A stretch of DNA of 26,883 bases from Actinomycetota bacterium (GTDB lineage Bacteria; Zhuqueibacterota; Zhuqueibacteria; Residuimicrobiales; Krinioviventaceae), in NCBI GenBank assembly GCA_011682565.1, contig JAACEJ010000006.1:1-26883 (forward strand), in the 5' to 3' direction. Below the pieces are notes generated by a model. That model worked only from the letters and a program-made list of their open reading frames with translations, did no database searches and had not been told where the DNA came from. Of the stretch, positions 13,818 to 21,889 are shown piece after piece. The first letter of the stretch is position 1, and each line of letters begins with the position of its first letter. Both the position numbers and the translations under genes were made by a program.

Positions 13818-16015
13818 TAGTATCTTATCTTCCTCTTTTTATTTTGCCGCTGCTCTCGCCTGACTTCATTTTTATCGCGTTTACCGGTATGAATGTTACA
13901 ATATTCCTTGGGTGCATAACGGACGTCGGCGATGTCTTTGATAACATCCGGACAGTATTTTGTAGCAAGAAGCTTGGACTCGCGACAAATTTCTACATCC
14001 ACGATGCCGTCCGGTCTGGGAAAGTCCAGTACAGGTAAATGTAAGGTGTCGTGGGCGGCTTTCATAAAAGTTGCGGTAATCGGCAAAGCAGCACGCGCAC
14101 CGGATTGACGCTTGCCCAAACTCAGCGACGGATCATCCACACCAACCCATGTGCCGCCGACAATTTGCGGGGTAAAAGTAATGTACCAGGCATCGGTAAA
14201 ATCATTTGTGGTGCCGGTTTTACCTCCGGCAGGACGCATAAAATGATAAACAGAACGGGAGGAAGCACCTGTACCTCTCCGTTCCACTGTCTGCAAAAGA
14301 CTATTCATAATGTATGCTGTCTGTTCTCTCAGCACACCTTTACTTTGCGGAACATCCTTTTCCAGTATATTTCCATACTTGTCTTCAACCCGTAAAATGG
14401 ACATTGGCTTAACCAACACGCCCTTGTTTGCAAAAACACCAAAAGCCGAGATCACTTCAATCGGAATAACACCGGAAGAACCGAGCGCAATCGCATCGAC
14501 GGGATCTAACGGAGTGGTGATGCCGAGGTTTCTCGCATACTTTATGACGATCTCCGGCGGCACATCTTCCTGTACAAGCCGTGCCGTAACCAGATTTAGC
14601 GAACGCCGCAACCCTTCCCGCAGCGTTGTTTTCCCGCCGATAGAACCATCGTAATTATGGGGCGTCCAGCGGGAACCGTCATAAAGATGAACAACTATAG
14701 GCTGGTTCAGTTTCTCATAATACGGCATATAGCCGTTATCGACCGCGGCAGTATAAACGAAGGGCTTGAAAATTGATCCGGGCTGCCGCACGGCCTGCAC
14801 GGCCCGGTTAAACTGGCTTTCTTTAAAACTTCTGCCACCGATCATTGCCAAAATGTGCCCATTGCGGGGATCGATCGCCACCAGCGCAACCTGCACTTTG
14901 CATTTTGCATTGATCAAAGAATCGACAAAGGTTTTATTTGCCATTAATTCCGCCAGAGTGTGTTTCCGCAGAAGACTGGGCGGGACGAGTTTAATAAACT
15001 CTTTTTCTTTGTGCATATTTCTGTTAACAACCGCCTGACGTTCCGGCAAGAACTTTTTAACAGCGCGCTCCGCACACGCCTGTACACGGCTGTCCAGTGT
15101 GGTATAAATTTTCATTCCGCCTTTGTACAAATCCCAGCCATATTTTTTCTGCAGGTTTTTGCGGACGTACTCGGTAAAATAAGCGGCGAAATCATCGGTT
15201 GCCTCTTCCTTTTTGGGAATAATTCCCAAATCAGAAGCAACGGCTTGCTCGTACTCCTCCCGCGTAATATACTTTTCGGCAAGCATTCGACCGAGGACAA
15301 CATTTCTTCGTTTCTTTGCCCGTTCAGGAAATCTGTACGGATAATAAGAAGCCGGGCGTTGCAGCATTCCGGCGAGAAGAGCACATTGTGCAATGGTTAA
15401 ATCTTTTACATCTTTGCCAAAAAAAGTTTGAGAGGCCGCCTGCACACCGTACGTTCCGTGCCCGAAAATCATGTGGTTCATGTACATTTCGAGAATCTCG
15501 GACTTTGTATATGTGCGCTCGATCTCGATTGCGGTCAGTATTTCTTTGACCTTTCTGGTCACCGTCTTTTCAAGAGTGAGATAAAGTTGACGCGCAAGCT
15601 GCTGCGTCAGGGTACTCGCACCCTGCTGTTTGCTTCCTGTAAAAACATAACTCATGGTAACTTTGATGAGGCGCAGTGGAGCAATACCCCAATGTTGATA
15701 AAAACGATGATCTTCCGTAGCAAGAACAGCATCGATCATTCTCTTCGGAATTTGTGAAAGAGATGTATACGAACGTTTTTCAGTATAAAATTCTTTGATA
15801 AGTACACCGTCGGCTGAATAAACTTTTGTGGCTAAATTCGGAGTATAATTTTCCAATTGTTCAAAGGATGGCAAGTCACGACTAAAATAAACAACCACAG
15901 CGGTTATAATAATAATTAAAAAAGAAAATAATACAATAAATTTTCTCCAATATGAACCCCAAATTGTTTTCAAAAAAGACTTTGAGTCCTTTTTATGGGT
16001 ATGCTTTACAGTCAT
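13817..16015 (-). CDS. Class A penicillin-binding protein (PBP1A-like transglycosylase/transpeptidase)
   Basis: A 732-residue bifunctional peptidoglycan synthase. A cytoplasmic basic tail is followed by one transmembrane segment at about 28-48. The GT51 glycosyltransferase domain has ATEDHRFYQHWG (catalytic Glu), GASTLTQQLARQLYL, RKVKEILTAIEIER and AQCALLAGMLQRP. The transpeptidase domain has the acylated serine in PGSIFKPFVY (SxxK), RRSLNLVTARLV (SxN) and GGKTGTTNDFTDAW (KTG). A charged tail (RREQRQNKKRKIRY) closes it. All catalytic motifs are intact. It polymerises lipid II and cross-links stem peptides at the outer face of the membrane. It begins five bases after mreB, so it is likely coexpressed with the rod-shape cytoskeleton, and its stop overlaps the antitoxin start by one base. 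Confidence 0.97.
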   Translation of the reverse strand: MTVKHTHKKDSKSFLKTIWGSYWRKFIVLFSFLIIIITAVVVYFSRDLPSFEQLENYTPNLATKVYSADGVLIKEFYTEKRSYTSLSQIPKRMIDAVLATEDHRFYQHWGIAPLRLIKVTMSYVFTGSKQQGASTLTQQLARQLYLTLEKTVTRKVKEILTAIEIERTYTKSEILEMYMNHMIFGHGTYGVQAASQTFFGKDVKDLTIAQCALLAGMLQRPASYYPYRFPERAKKRRNVVLGRMLAEKYITREEYEQAVASDLGIIPKKEEATDDFAAYFTEYVRKNLQKKYGWDLYKGGMKIYTTLDSRVQACAERAVKKFLPERQAVVNRNMHKEKEFIKLVPPSLLRKHTLAELMANKTFVDSLINAKCKVQVALVAIDPRNGHILAMIGGRSFKESQFNRAVQAVRQPGSIFKPFVYTAAVDNGYMPYYEKLNQPIVVHLYDGSRWTPHNYDGSIGGKTTLREGLRRSLNLVTARLVQEDVPPEIVIKYARNLGITTPLDPVDAIALGSSGVIPIEVISAFGVFANKGVLVKPMSILRVEDKYGNILEKDVPQSKGVLREQTAYIMNSLLQTVERRGTGASSRSVYHFMRPAGGKTGTTNDFTDAWYITFTPQIVGGTWVGVDDPSLSLGKRQSGARAALPITATFMKAAHDTLHLPVLDFPRPDGIVDVEICRESKLLATKYCPDVIKDIADVRYAPKEYCNIHTGKRDKNEVRREQRQNKKRKIRY

Positions 16016-16020
16016 TTTTT

Positions 16021-17052
16021 CTAATATCTTCTTATTTGTGTTAATACCTTGCGGTATGAATTCAAATCTTCAAGTACTTTACCTGTTCCACGCACGACAG
16101 CCAACAAAGGTTCCTCGGATACGATGACCGGCAAATTCGTCTCTCTCCGCAGTCGTTCGTCCAGGCCTTTCAGTTGGGAGCCGCCGCCGGACATTAAAAT
16201 TCCACGATCCAAAATATCTGCGGAAAGTTCCGGTGGTGTGGTTTCGAGGCATAACTTGACCGACTCGACAATCGAATTCACTGTTTCAGACAGTGCCTCC
16301 TGTACCTGCAGTGCATTAATTGTTACAGTTTTGGGAATGCCAACCACTAAATCCCGGCCTTTGACAGGCATGGACCCTTTTCCTTCATGAGGAGATGCAG
16401 AACCAAATTTGCACTTGATGAGTTCCGCAGTGTTTTCGCCAATCAGTAAATTGAATGTCTTTTTAAAATATTGAATGATCGCATCATTCATCTCGTCGCC
16501 ACCGATGCGGATAGAAATGGAATTGACAATGCCGTGCATAGCAATGACGGCAATTTCAGTTGTGCCTCCGCCAATATCAATGATCATGCTTCCAACCGGT
16601 TGATCGATCGGTAATCCCAATCCAATCGCAGCGGCCATCGGTTCATCAATAAGATAAACTTCGCGGGCACCGGCATGTTCCGCAGAATCGCGAACAGCAC
16701 GTTTCTCCACTTCCGTAATTCCCGATGGAACGCAAATGGCAATGCGGGGACGTGGAATTCGTGTCGGCACTGCTTTGCGAATAAAGTGACGAATCATTTG
16801 CTCCGCCAGTTCAAAATCGGCAATAACTCCATCTTTTAACGGCCTGACGGTAATAATTTCTCCCGGTGTGCGCCCGACCATCTCCTTGGCCGCATCACCA
16901 AAAGCCACAATCTCCTGAGAATTTTTCCGGATGGCAACCACGGAAGGTTCATTAAGGACGATGTCGTGATTCTTCAAAAAAACCAGCGTATTTGCTGTGC
17001 CCAAATCTATTGCCAGATCGTTGGAAAACATTGTCGAAAAATTAAATTTCAT
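16021..17052 (-). CDS. mreB: Rod shape-determining protein MreB
   Basis: A 343-residue actin-like ATPase that guides lateral cell-wall synthesis beneath the membrane. Phosphate-1 motif LAIDLGTANTLVF, the PRPRIAICVPSG block, LIDEPMAAAIGLGLPI, phosphate-2 IIDIGGGTTEIAVI, and the adenosine motif LMSGGGSQLKGLDERL are present and in order. The N-terminal MKFNFSTMFSNDLA segment may serve as membrane-binding helix. Its length is standard. AAGGT precedes ATG 17052. It lies 20 bases after purH and 5 bases before the PBP gene. No mreC or mreD follows in this window, which is different from the common mreBCD order. Confidence 0.98.
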   Translation of the reverse strand: MKFNFSTMFSNDLAIDLGTANTLVFLKNHDIVLNEPSVVAIRKNSQEIVAFGDAAKEMVGRTPGEIITVRPLKDGVIADFELAEQMIRHFIRKAVPTRIPRPRIAICVPSGITEVEKRAVRDSAEHAGAREVYLIDEPMAAAIGLGLPIDQPVGSMIIDIGGGTTEIAVIAMHGIVNSISIRIGGDEMNDAIIQYFKKTFNLLIGENTAELIKCKFGSASPHEGKGSMPVKGRDLVVGIPKTVTINALQVQEALSETVNSIVESVKLCLETTPPELSADILDRGILMSGGGSQLKGLDERLRRETNLPVIVSEEPLLAVVRGTGKVLEDLNSYRKVLTQIRRY

Positions 17053-17072
17053 GCTATACCTTGTTTTTAATT

Positions 17073-18638
17073 TTAATGCCGAAAATGCCTTACTCCGGTG
17101 AATACCATAGCCATATTATGCTCGTTGGCAGCATCGATAACTTGCTGGTCACGAATAGAACCGCCGGGTTGGATGATGGCGGCTGCACCTGCCTCGGCCG
17201 CGGCATCGATGCCATCTCTGAACGGGAAAAAGGCATCTGAAATAACCACAGAGCCTCTCAGACTAAGCCCGGCGTCTTTGGATTTTTGCACTGCAAACCG
17301 GGATGAATCCACGCGTGACATCTGTCCTGCACCAATGCCCAGTGTCTGTTTCTTAGACACGTAAATAACGGCATTGCTTTTAACCCATTTCACAATCTTC
17401 CAGCCAAAGCGCATGGCCGCCCATTCTTTTTCCGTGGGTTGACGATTTGTAACAACGCGGTATTTTTTCTCATCATCGCCGCCGACATCCATTCCCTGTA
17501 AAAGATAACCGCCGACAACTTTTTTGATATCATATTCCTGAGAAAAATCCAAATCCCCCTGCCACTCGATCAAACGCAAATTTTTCTTTTTGGTCAAAAT
17601 CTCCAGTGCCTCGGGAGAAAAGGATGGCGCAACAATGACTTCGAGAAAAACTTTGGACATCATTTCCGCCACTTTTTTATTTACTTCGCGGTTGAAAGAA
17701 ACAATACCGCCGAAAGCGGAAACAGAATCCGTTTTGAAAGCATTCTCATAAGCCCGGACAATATCATCATCAACCGCAGCACCGCAGGGGTTACTGTGTT
17801 TCAAAACAATTGCGCATGGCTGCTCAAATTCATGGGATAGACCGATTGCAGCATTCATATCCAGGATATTATTAAAGGACAGTTCTTTACCGTGAAGCTG
17901 TTTTCCTGTACCCGGCGGAAGGGAAGAAGCCGTGTCTGCATAATAGGCCGCAGCCTGGTGCGGGTTTTCACCATAGCGCAAATTCTGAATTTTTTGTAAA
18001 TTCAAATGAATCGCTTCCGGCATAGACGACGGCTCTTTTTCAATTGCAGAAAGATAATCGGAAATCGCCGCATCATACTGAGATGTGCGTTGAAATGCCG
18101 CAAGTGCAAGTTTTTGCCGCAGATGATACGAAACAGAACCTTCGTTCGACTGCAATTCCTCAATAATCTGGTCATAAAAATCCGGACTCGTGACAACAAC
18201 AACACCTGGGAAATTTTTTGCGGCTGCGCGAATCATGGTTGGACCGCCGATATCGATATTCTCCAGGGCCTTGGTAAGAGAAACACTCGGGTCTGCAACC
18301 GTTTTTTCAAAGGGGTAAAGATTCACAACGACCATATCAATGGGAGCAATGCCGTGTGCACTTAACTCGTTCATCTGATCTTCATCTGTTCTTTTAGCAA
18401 GGATGCCGCCGTGAATCTTCGGATGAAGGGTTTTCACACGCCCTCCGAGAATTTCCGGGAAGCCGGTCACATCGGAAACGTTTGTTACCTTGAGGTTATT
18501 TTCCGTTAAAAATTTTGCCGTACCACCGGTTGAGAGAATTTCAACATTGAACCCGGCCAATGTTTTTGCCAGATCCAAAAGACCGCTTTTATCATACACA
18601 CTGATCAGTGCACGTTTGATTCCAAGATTGTCGTCCAC
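17073..18638 (-). CDS. purH: Bifunctional AICAR formyltransferase / IMP cyclohydrolase
   Basis: A 521-residue enzyme for the last two steps of IMP synthesis. The N-terminal cyclohydrolase domain (about 1-150) starts IKRALISVYDKSGLLDLAK, with STGGTAKFL, GRVKTLHPKIHGGILAKR and VVNLYPFEKTV. The formyltransferase domain carries LRYGENPHQAAAYY, KELSFNNILDMNAA, the catalytic KHSNPCGAA, GAGQMSRVDSSR, SDAFFPFRDG and IIQPGGSIRDQ. The predicted start is GTG 18638, supported by a GAAGGA ribosome-binding site six bases upstream. Purine pathway partner purN lies upstream on the same strand after a 255-base gap; mreB follows at 20 bases. Confidence 0.98.
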   Translation of the reverse strand: MDDNLGIKRALISVYDKSGLLDLAKTLAGFNVEILSTGGTAKFLTENNLKVTNVSDVTGFPEILGGRVKTLHPKIHGGILAKRTDEDQMNELSAHGIAPIDMVVVNLYPFEKTVADPSVSLTKALENIDIGGPTMIRAAAKNFPGVVVVTSPDFYDQIIEELQSNEGSVSYHLRQKLALAAFQRTSQYDAAISDYLSAIEKEPSSMPEAIHLNLQKIQNLRYGENPHQAAAYYADTASSLPPGTGKQLHGKELSFNNILDMNAAIGLSHEFEQPCAIVLKHSNPCGAAVDDDIVRAYENAFKTDSVSAFGGIVSFNREVNKKVAEMMSKVFLEVIVAPSFSPEALEILTKKKNLRLIEWQGDLDFSQEYDIKKVVGGYLLQGMDVGGDDEKKYRVVTNRQPTEKEWAAMRFGWKIVKWVKSNAVIYVSKKQTLGIGAGQMSRVDSSRFAVQKSKDAGLSLRGSVVISDAFFPFRDGIDAAAEAGAAAIIQPGGSIRDQQVIDAANEHNMAMVFTGVRHFRH

Positions 18639-18644
18639 TCTTTT

Positions 18645-18650
18645 TCCTTC
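18645..18650 (-). promoter_or_regulatory. Ribosome-binding site deciding the purH GTG start
   Basis: On the minus strand the sequence GAAGGA lies six bases before GTG 18638, ideal spacing. It supports the GTG as the true start, with the protein then beginning at the normal PurH N-terminus. Confidence 0.65.
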
Positions 18651-18702
18651 AAATTGAGTTCACTGCTGATTTTGTTGCGATAGATTATCAGTTAGAAAAT
18701 AG

Positions 18703-18730
18703 AATATAGAAAAAAACACGACTTAAACAA
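18703..18730 (-). promoter_or_regulatory. Possible sigma-70-like promoter for purH-mreB-PBP
   Basis: On the minus strand TTGTTT (18730-18725) and TATATT (18708-18703) are 16 bases apart, about 65-90 bases ahead of the purH start. The match is moderate and the region is AT-rich, so chance resemblance is quite possible. Confidence 0.3.
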
Positions 18731-18893
18731 TACTATTTTTTTCATCACAAATATAAAGTACGAAAGAACTTGATTGTCGCAGGATAAATTATTTACAGGG
18801 GGATCAACTCAAGAGCACAATACCGGATGCCCGACAAGAATGTTCGCGCATGGTATAATAGTGAAAACCAGGAAATTGGAGAAAGGTAATAAC

Positions 18894-19526
18894 TCATTTG
18901 CTTAAAATCCGAACACGACGGCCCTCGATTTCCACCTTTCCTTCCGCAAAAAGTTGGATAGCCTCTGAAAAAATTTGATGTTCCACTTGCAGAACGCGTG
19001 CAGCAAGGGTTTCGGCTGTGTCGCCTTCTTTAACGGGAACACAACGCTGAACAATGGGGGCACCGGTGTCATACTCATCATCCACAAGATGAACAGTCGC
19101 GCCGGAAATTTTGCATCCGTATTCCAGCACTGCTTCGTGGACCAAGTGACCGTACAAGCCCTTGCCGCCAAAAGAAGGAAGTAAGGCCGGATGGATATTC
19201 AATATTTTATTCTTAAAAGCTCGCACAATTTCGAGCGGCATTTTTTTTAAATATCCTGCCAGCACGACAAGCTGGGTTTCATACTCGGTCAGTACTTTGA
19301 GTAAATGTGTCGCAAATTCATCTTTGTCTTCAAACTGAATTTGCGAAATGTGAAAGGCGGGAATGCCCCACTGCCCGGCGACTTGCAGCACACCGGCTTT
19401 CGATCTGTTGCTTATGACAACAACAACTTTAGCATTTAATTTTCCAGCTTTTATATTTTCTAAAACAGCTTCAAGATTAGAACCGCGTCCTGATGCAAAA
19501 GCTGCAATTCGAAGGGGTGCACTCAT
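18894..19526 (-). CDS. purN: Phosphoribosylglycinamide formyltransferase
   Basis: A 210-residue GART enzyme that uses 10-formyl-tetrahydrofolate to formylate GAR in purine synthesis. Start motif IAAFASGRGSNLEAVLENI binds phosphate, then VVISNRSKAGVLQVA, LAGYLKKMP, the catalytic NIHPALLPSFGGKGLYG with its Asn-x-His, and GATVHLVDDEYDTGAPIVQR with the active-site Asp. All key residues are present and its length is typical. ATG 19526 is one base after the LD-carboxypeptidase stop codon; its GAGGG ribosome-binding site lies within the end of that gene, so the two are tightly coupled. PurH, its pathway partner, is next downstream. Confidence 0.97.
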   Translation of the reverse strand: MSAPLRIAAFASGRGSNLEAVLENIKAGKLNAKVVVVISNRSKAGVLQVAGQWGIPAFHISQIQFEDKDEFATHLLKVLTEYETQLVVLAGYLKKMPLEIVRAFKNKILNIHPALLPSFGGKGLYGHLVHEAVLEYGCKISGATVHLVDDEYDTGAPIVQRCVPVKEGDTAETLAARVLQVEHQIFSEAIQLFAEGKVEIEGRRVRILSK

Positions 19527-19527
19527 G

Positions 19528-20487
19528 TTATTCTTCCCTCACTGCCGGTTCCAGCATTTCAATGACTCCCCGGCTGCTATCCAATTTCACCTGAACGCCA
19601 ATGGGAAGGGTAAATTTAGCCTTGCCGTGGCCATAGGGAAAATTTCCAAGAACCGGAATCGACAGATTTTTAGTATAGTGTTCGACAACATCTTTTAGCG
19701 CTAAAGAAGGTGTGCCATTTTTCGGTTGGCAATCAATAAACGTGCCCAGCACAAGGCCGTTTATTTTCTGCAAAATTCCGACGTGAGCAAGCTGAGAAAA
19801 ACATCGATCTATTTTGTAAACACTTTCGCCAATATCTTCGAGGATGAGTATGCTCTCTGAAAAATCCGGCAAGTACGGTGTGCCGATGAGGGAGCAGAGC
19901 ATGGAAAGGCATCCGCCCATGAGCCGCCCTTTTGCACTGCCGGCACGGTAAACAATCTTCTCGTCGTTGAAATGCCCGGCATTCATTTTCAGAGTACGCA
20001 CCTTGGTCAGGATGTCCAGGCAAAATTTTTCAGTAGCTTGATCGGGTTCGTTTCCCATTTCAACAGCAACCATTGGTCCGGAAAAAGAAACCAGTCCTGT
20101 TTTCGAAAGAACGGCCATTTGCAGGGCCGTAATGTCGCTGTATCCCATGATGATCTTTGGATGGGAAGAAAGTGTGGAATAATCAATCTTGTCCAAAATT
20201 CGCGTTGTTCCATAACCACCGCGCGAACAAAAAATTGCTTTCACATCCGGATTTTGTATCATACGATTGAGATCATTTGTTCTGGCGTCATCCGTTCCCG
20301 CCAGGTAACCGTATTCATCGCGCAGATGTTCACCTTCTAAAAGACGGTACCCTTTGGACAAAAGATGGTTCAGGCCACGATCAAGAAAAATGCTTTTTTC
20401 GCCATAAGGAGGACCGGCCGGAGAGACCACACCGATGAGATCGCCGGAATTTAGAGGTGGGGGAAAAATGATATCCACTGACGACAT
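19528..20487 (-). CDS. ldcA: LD-carboxypeptidase, peptidase family S66
   Basis: A 319-residue serine peptidase that trims the terminal D-alanine from murein tetrapeptides in peptidoglycan recycling. Typical blocks are LNSGDLIGVVSPAGP, CSRGGYGTTRIL, the nucleophile Ser in IMGYSDITAL, GRLMGGCLSML, LILEDIGESVYKIDR with the catalytic Glu, and LGNFPYGHGKAKFTLPIG with the catalytic His. There is no signal peptide, which fits a cytoplasmic recycling enzyme. The start is uncertain: ATG 20487 has AAAGGG directly against it, while an in-frame GTG at 20478 would give better spacing and cost three residues. It sits 18 bases after the GWxTD gene and one base before purN. Confidence 0.93.
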   Translation of the reverse strand: MSSVDIIFPPPLNSGDLIGVVSPAGPPYGEKSIFLDRGLNHLLSKGYRLLEGEHLRDEYGYLAGTDDARTNDLNRMIQNPDVKAIFCSRGGYGTTRILDKIDYSTLSSHPKIIMGYSDITALQMAVLSKTGLVSFSGPMVAVEMGNEPDQATEKFCLDILTKVRTLKMNAGHFNDEKIVYRAGSAKGRLMGGCLSMLCSLIGTPYLPDFSESILILEDIGESVYKIDRCFSQLAHVGILQKINGLVLGTFIDCQPKNGTPSLALKDVVEHYTKNLSIPVLGNFPYGHGKAKFTLPIGVQVKLDSSRGVIEMLEPAVREE

Positions 20488-20505
20488 CCCTTTAGCTTTT
20501 CTTTA

Positions 20506-21798
20506 TTATTGTCGCAAATACCTTTGAAACTCATAAATTGAAAACGGTGTGTACAGACGGTAATCACCAAATCCGGTTTGATCATAGAATATAAGTTCGC
20601 GGTTATAGCGATAATAGCGCCAGATCTGATATGGTTTTGAATAGCTGGGGTAGGGATTCCTTTCAATATCATCGGGTGCACCCAAGATGATGAACACCAT
20701 GCCCATATCCGTTCGCCAACCTTCACGCTGCATGACGGAAAAATTCTGGTTTGCATAAGCGACGCGGCCATAATGCGCTTCCATCGCCTCATTCGCCTCG
20801 GTACCGGGAGTTGGATCGTGACGTTTCCAAAACAATTTAAACTCTTTGATTCGATCCTCACCTTTTGCTTTTTTTAATATCTTCCACTCTTTACGCGTGG
20901 CGATATACCGAACCTGTTCTATAGCAGCATTCAAATCTCTGGCATTGGTCGGCAGGCCGCTCCAGCGGATATAAAAATATTTTTTAACATTTGCTTTTTT
21001 CTTGCCGGCATTTACATTGACCGTCAATTTATACGTATCGTGAGCGAGGCTGTCAATTGTCAGCGGGATGAACTCGTTTGTTATTTTACCGGATAATTGT
21101 TTGGTAAAAGATTTTTTATATTTATCTTTTGTGTTTATACCAAATATCTCATAGCGAATCCTCACTTCATCTGCCTCGATAGGATTATAAATCTCAAATG
21201 AAGCGGCAATGTTTCCACGTAAGCCTTTGCCCCGGTTTGTAACAACAGGCTGCCACGTTTCTTTGCCCAAAGAATCGGGCACACCCTTTTTAACGAAAGT
21301 GATGTCGCTTAAGACAAGTTTATTTTTGGAGAAATCCCGCAGCTTGATTTTCTTTTTGGACTTGTTGATCTTTTCGGTTTCCTCATCCTGAACCGAAATC
21401 GCCAGCTTGTAGGAACCTGGCGGCAAATCAAAAGTCGCATGCGTGTAGCTATATTTATCACTTTTGTTTGTCTCATCGTAACGGGCTACATCAACATCTT
21501 CCGTCCAAATTTTACCGTCAGCCTGATCACCGTCTTTGTCAAGAAACAGAACGGAAGTTTCATAACTCGCTTCATAACCCTCGGGCATTTTCACAAATTG
21601 CAGTTCATCATATTTAATTTCCACATAGATATTTATCCTGCTCAATTCCGGGTGATCCGGTACGGCCACATTTGAAATATCATAATTAATTCGCGGGCCA
21701 GTCACTTCATCGTAATTTCTCATTTCCGCCTGCCCAAAAGCGGTAGAAAAAGAAAAAAGCAGAATGGCTGTAAACATTAGATAAAATATATTTTTCAT
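20506..21798 (-). CDS. Exported GWxTD-domain protein of unknown function
   Basis: A 430-residue protein with a cleavable signal peptide (residues 1 to about 22, ending STAFGQA). Two beta-rich segments follow: one around 40-135 (INIYVEIKYDELQFVKMPEG and PPGSYKLAISVQDEE) and one around 140-275 that looks like a second immunoglobulin-like or GOLD-like repeat (AHDTYKLTVNVNAG). The C-terminal part has the hallmark EGWRTDMGMVFIILGAPDDIERNPYP and QIWRYYRYNRELIFYDQTGFGDYRL of GWxTD-domain proteins, a family known mostly from FCB and acidobacterial genomes and lacking an established function. ATG 21798 follows GAAAGG. It begins the run leading into ldcA and purN, with 91 bases separating it from rimO upstream. 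Confidence 0.88.
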   Translation of the reverse strand: MKNIFYLMFTAILLFSFSTAFGQAEMRNYDEVTGPRINYDISNVAVPDHPELSRINIYVEIKYDELQFVKMPEGYEASYETSVLFLDKDGDQADGKIWTEDVDVARYDETNKSDKYSYTHATFDLPPGSYKLAISVQDEETEKINKSKKKIKLRDFSKNKLVLSDITFVKKGVPDSLGKETWQPVVTNRGKGLRGNIAASFEIYNPIEADEVRIRYEIFGINTKDKYKKSFTKQLSGKITNEFIPLTIDSLAHDTYKLTVNVNAGKKKANVKKYFYIRWSGLPTNARDLNAAIEQVRYIATRKEWKILKKAKGEDRIKEFKLFWKRHDPTPGTEANEAMEAHYGRVAYANQNFSVMQREGWRTDMGMVFIILGAPDDIERNPYPSYSKPYQIWRYYRYNRELIFYDQTGFGDYRLYTPFSIYEFQRYLRQ

Positions 21799-21889
21799 AA
21801 TTTAAAAGCCTTTCGTCAACAACAGGCACAAATACTAATCTTTTTTTCTCTTTAACGAAAACAGAAAAGTGAATATTTCCAAATTTACG

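Larger units (their letters stand above)
18639..18893. other. purN-purH spacer, AT-rich, with a possible promoter
   Basis: These 255 bases hold no gene I can support. The half next to purH is AT-rich and carries a possible promoter (given separately). The half next to purN includes a 20-codon plus-strand frame starting at 18827, too short and unsupported. The gap suggests purH has its own promoter in addition to any read-through from purN. Confidence 0.5.

Noticed and set aside
18827..18889. 20-codon plus-strand frame in the purN-purH spacer
   Set aside because: Too short, no ribosome-binding site, opposite in direction to all neighbours.
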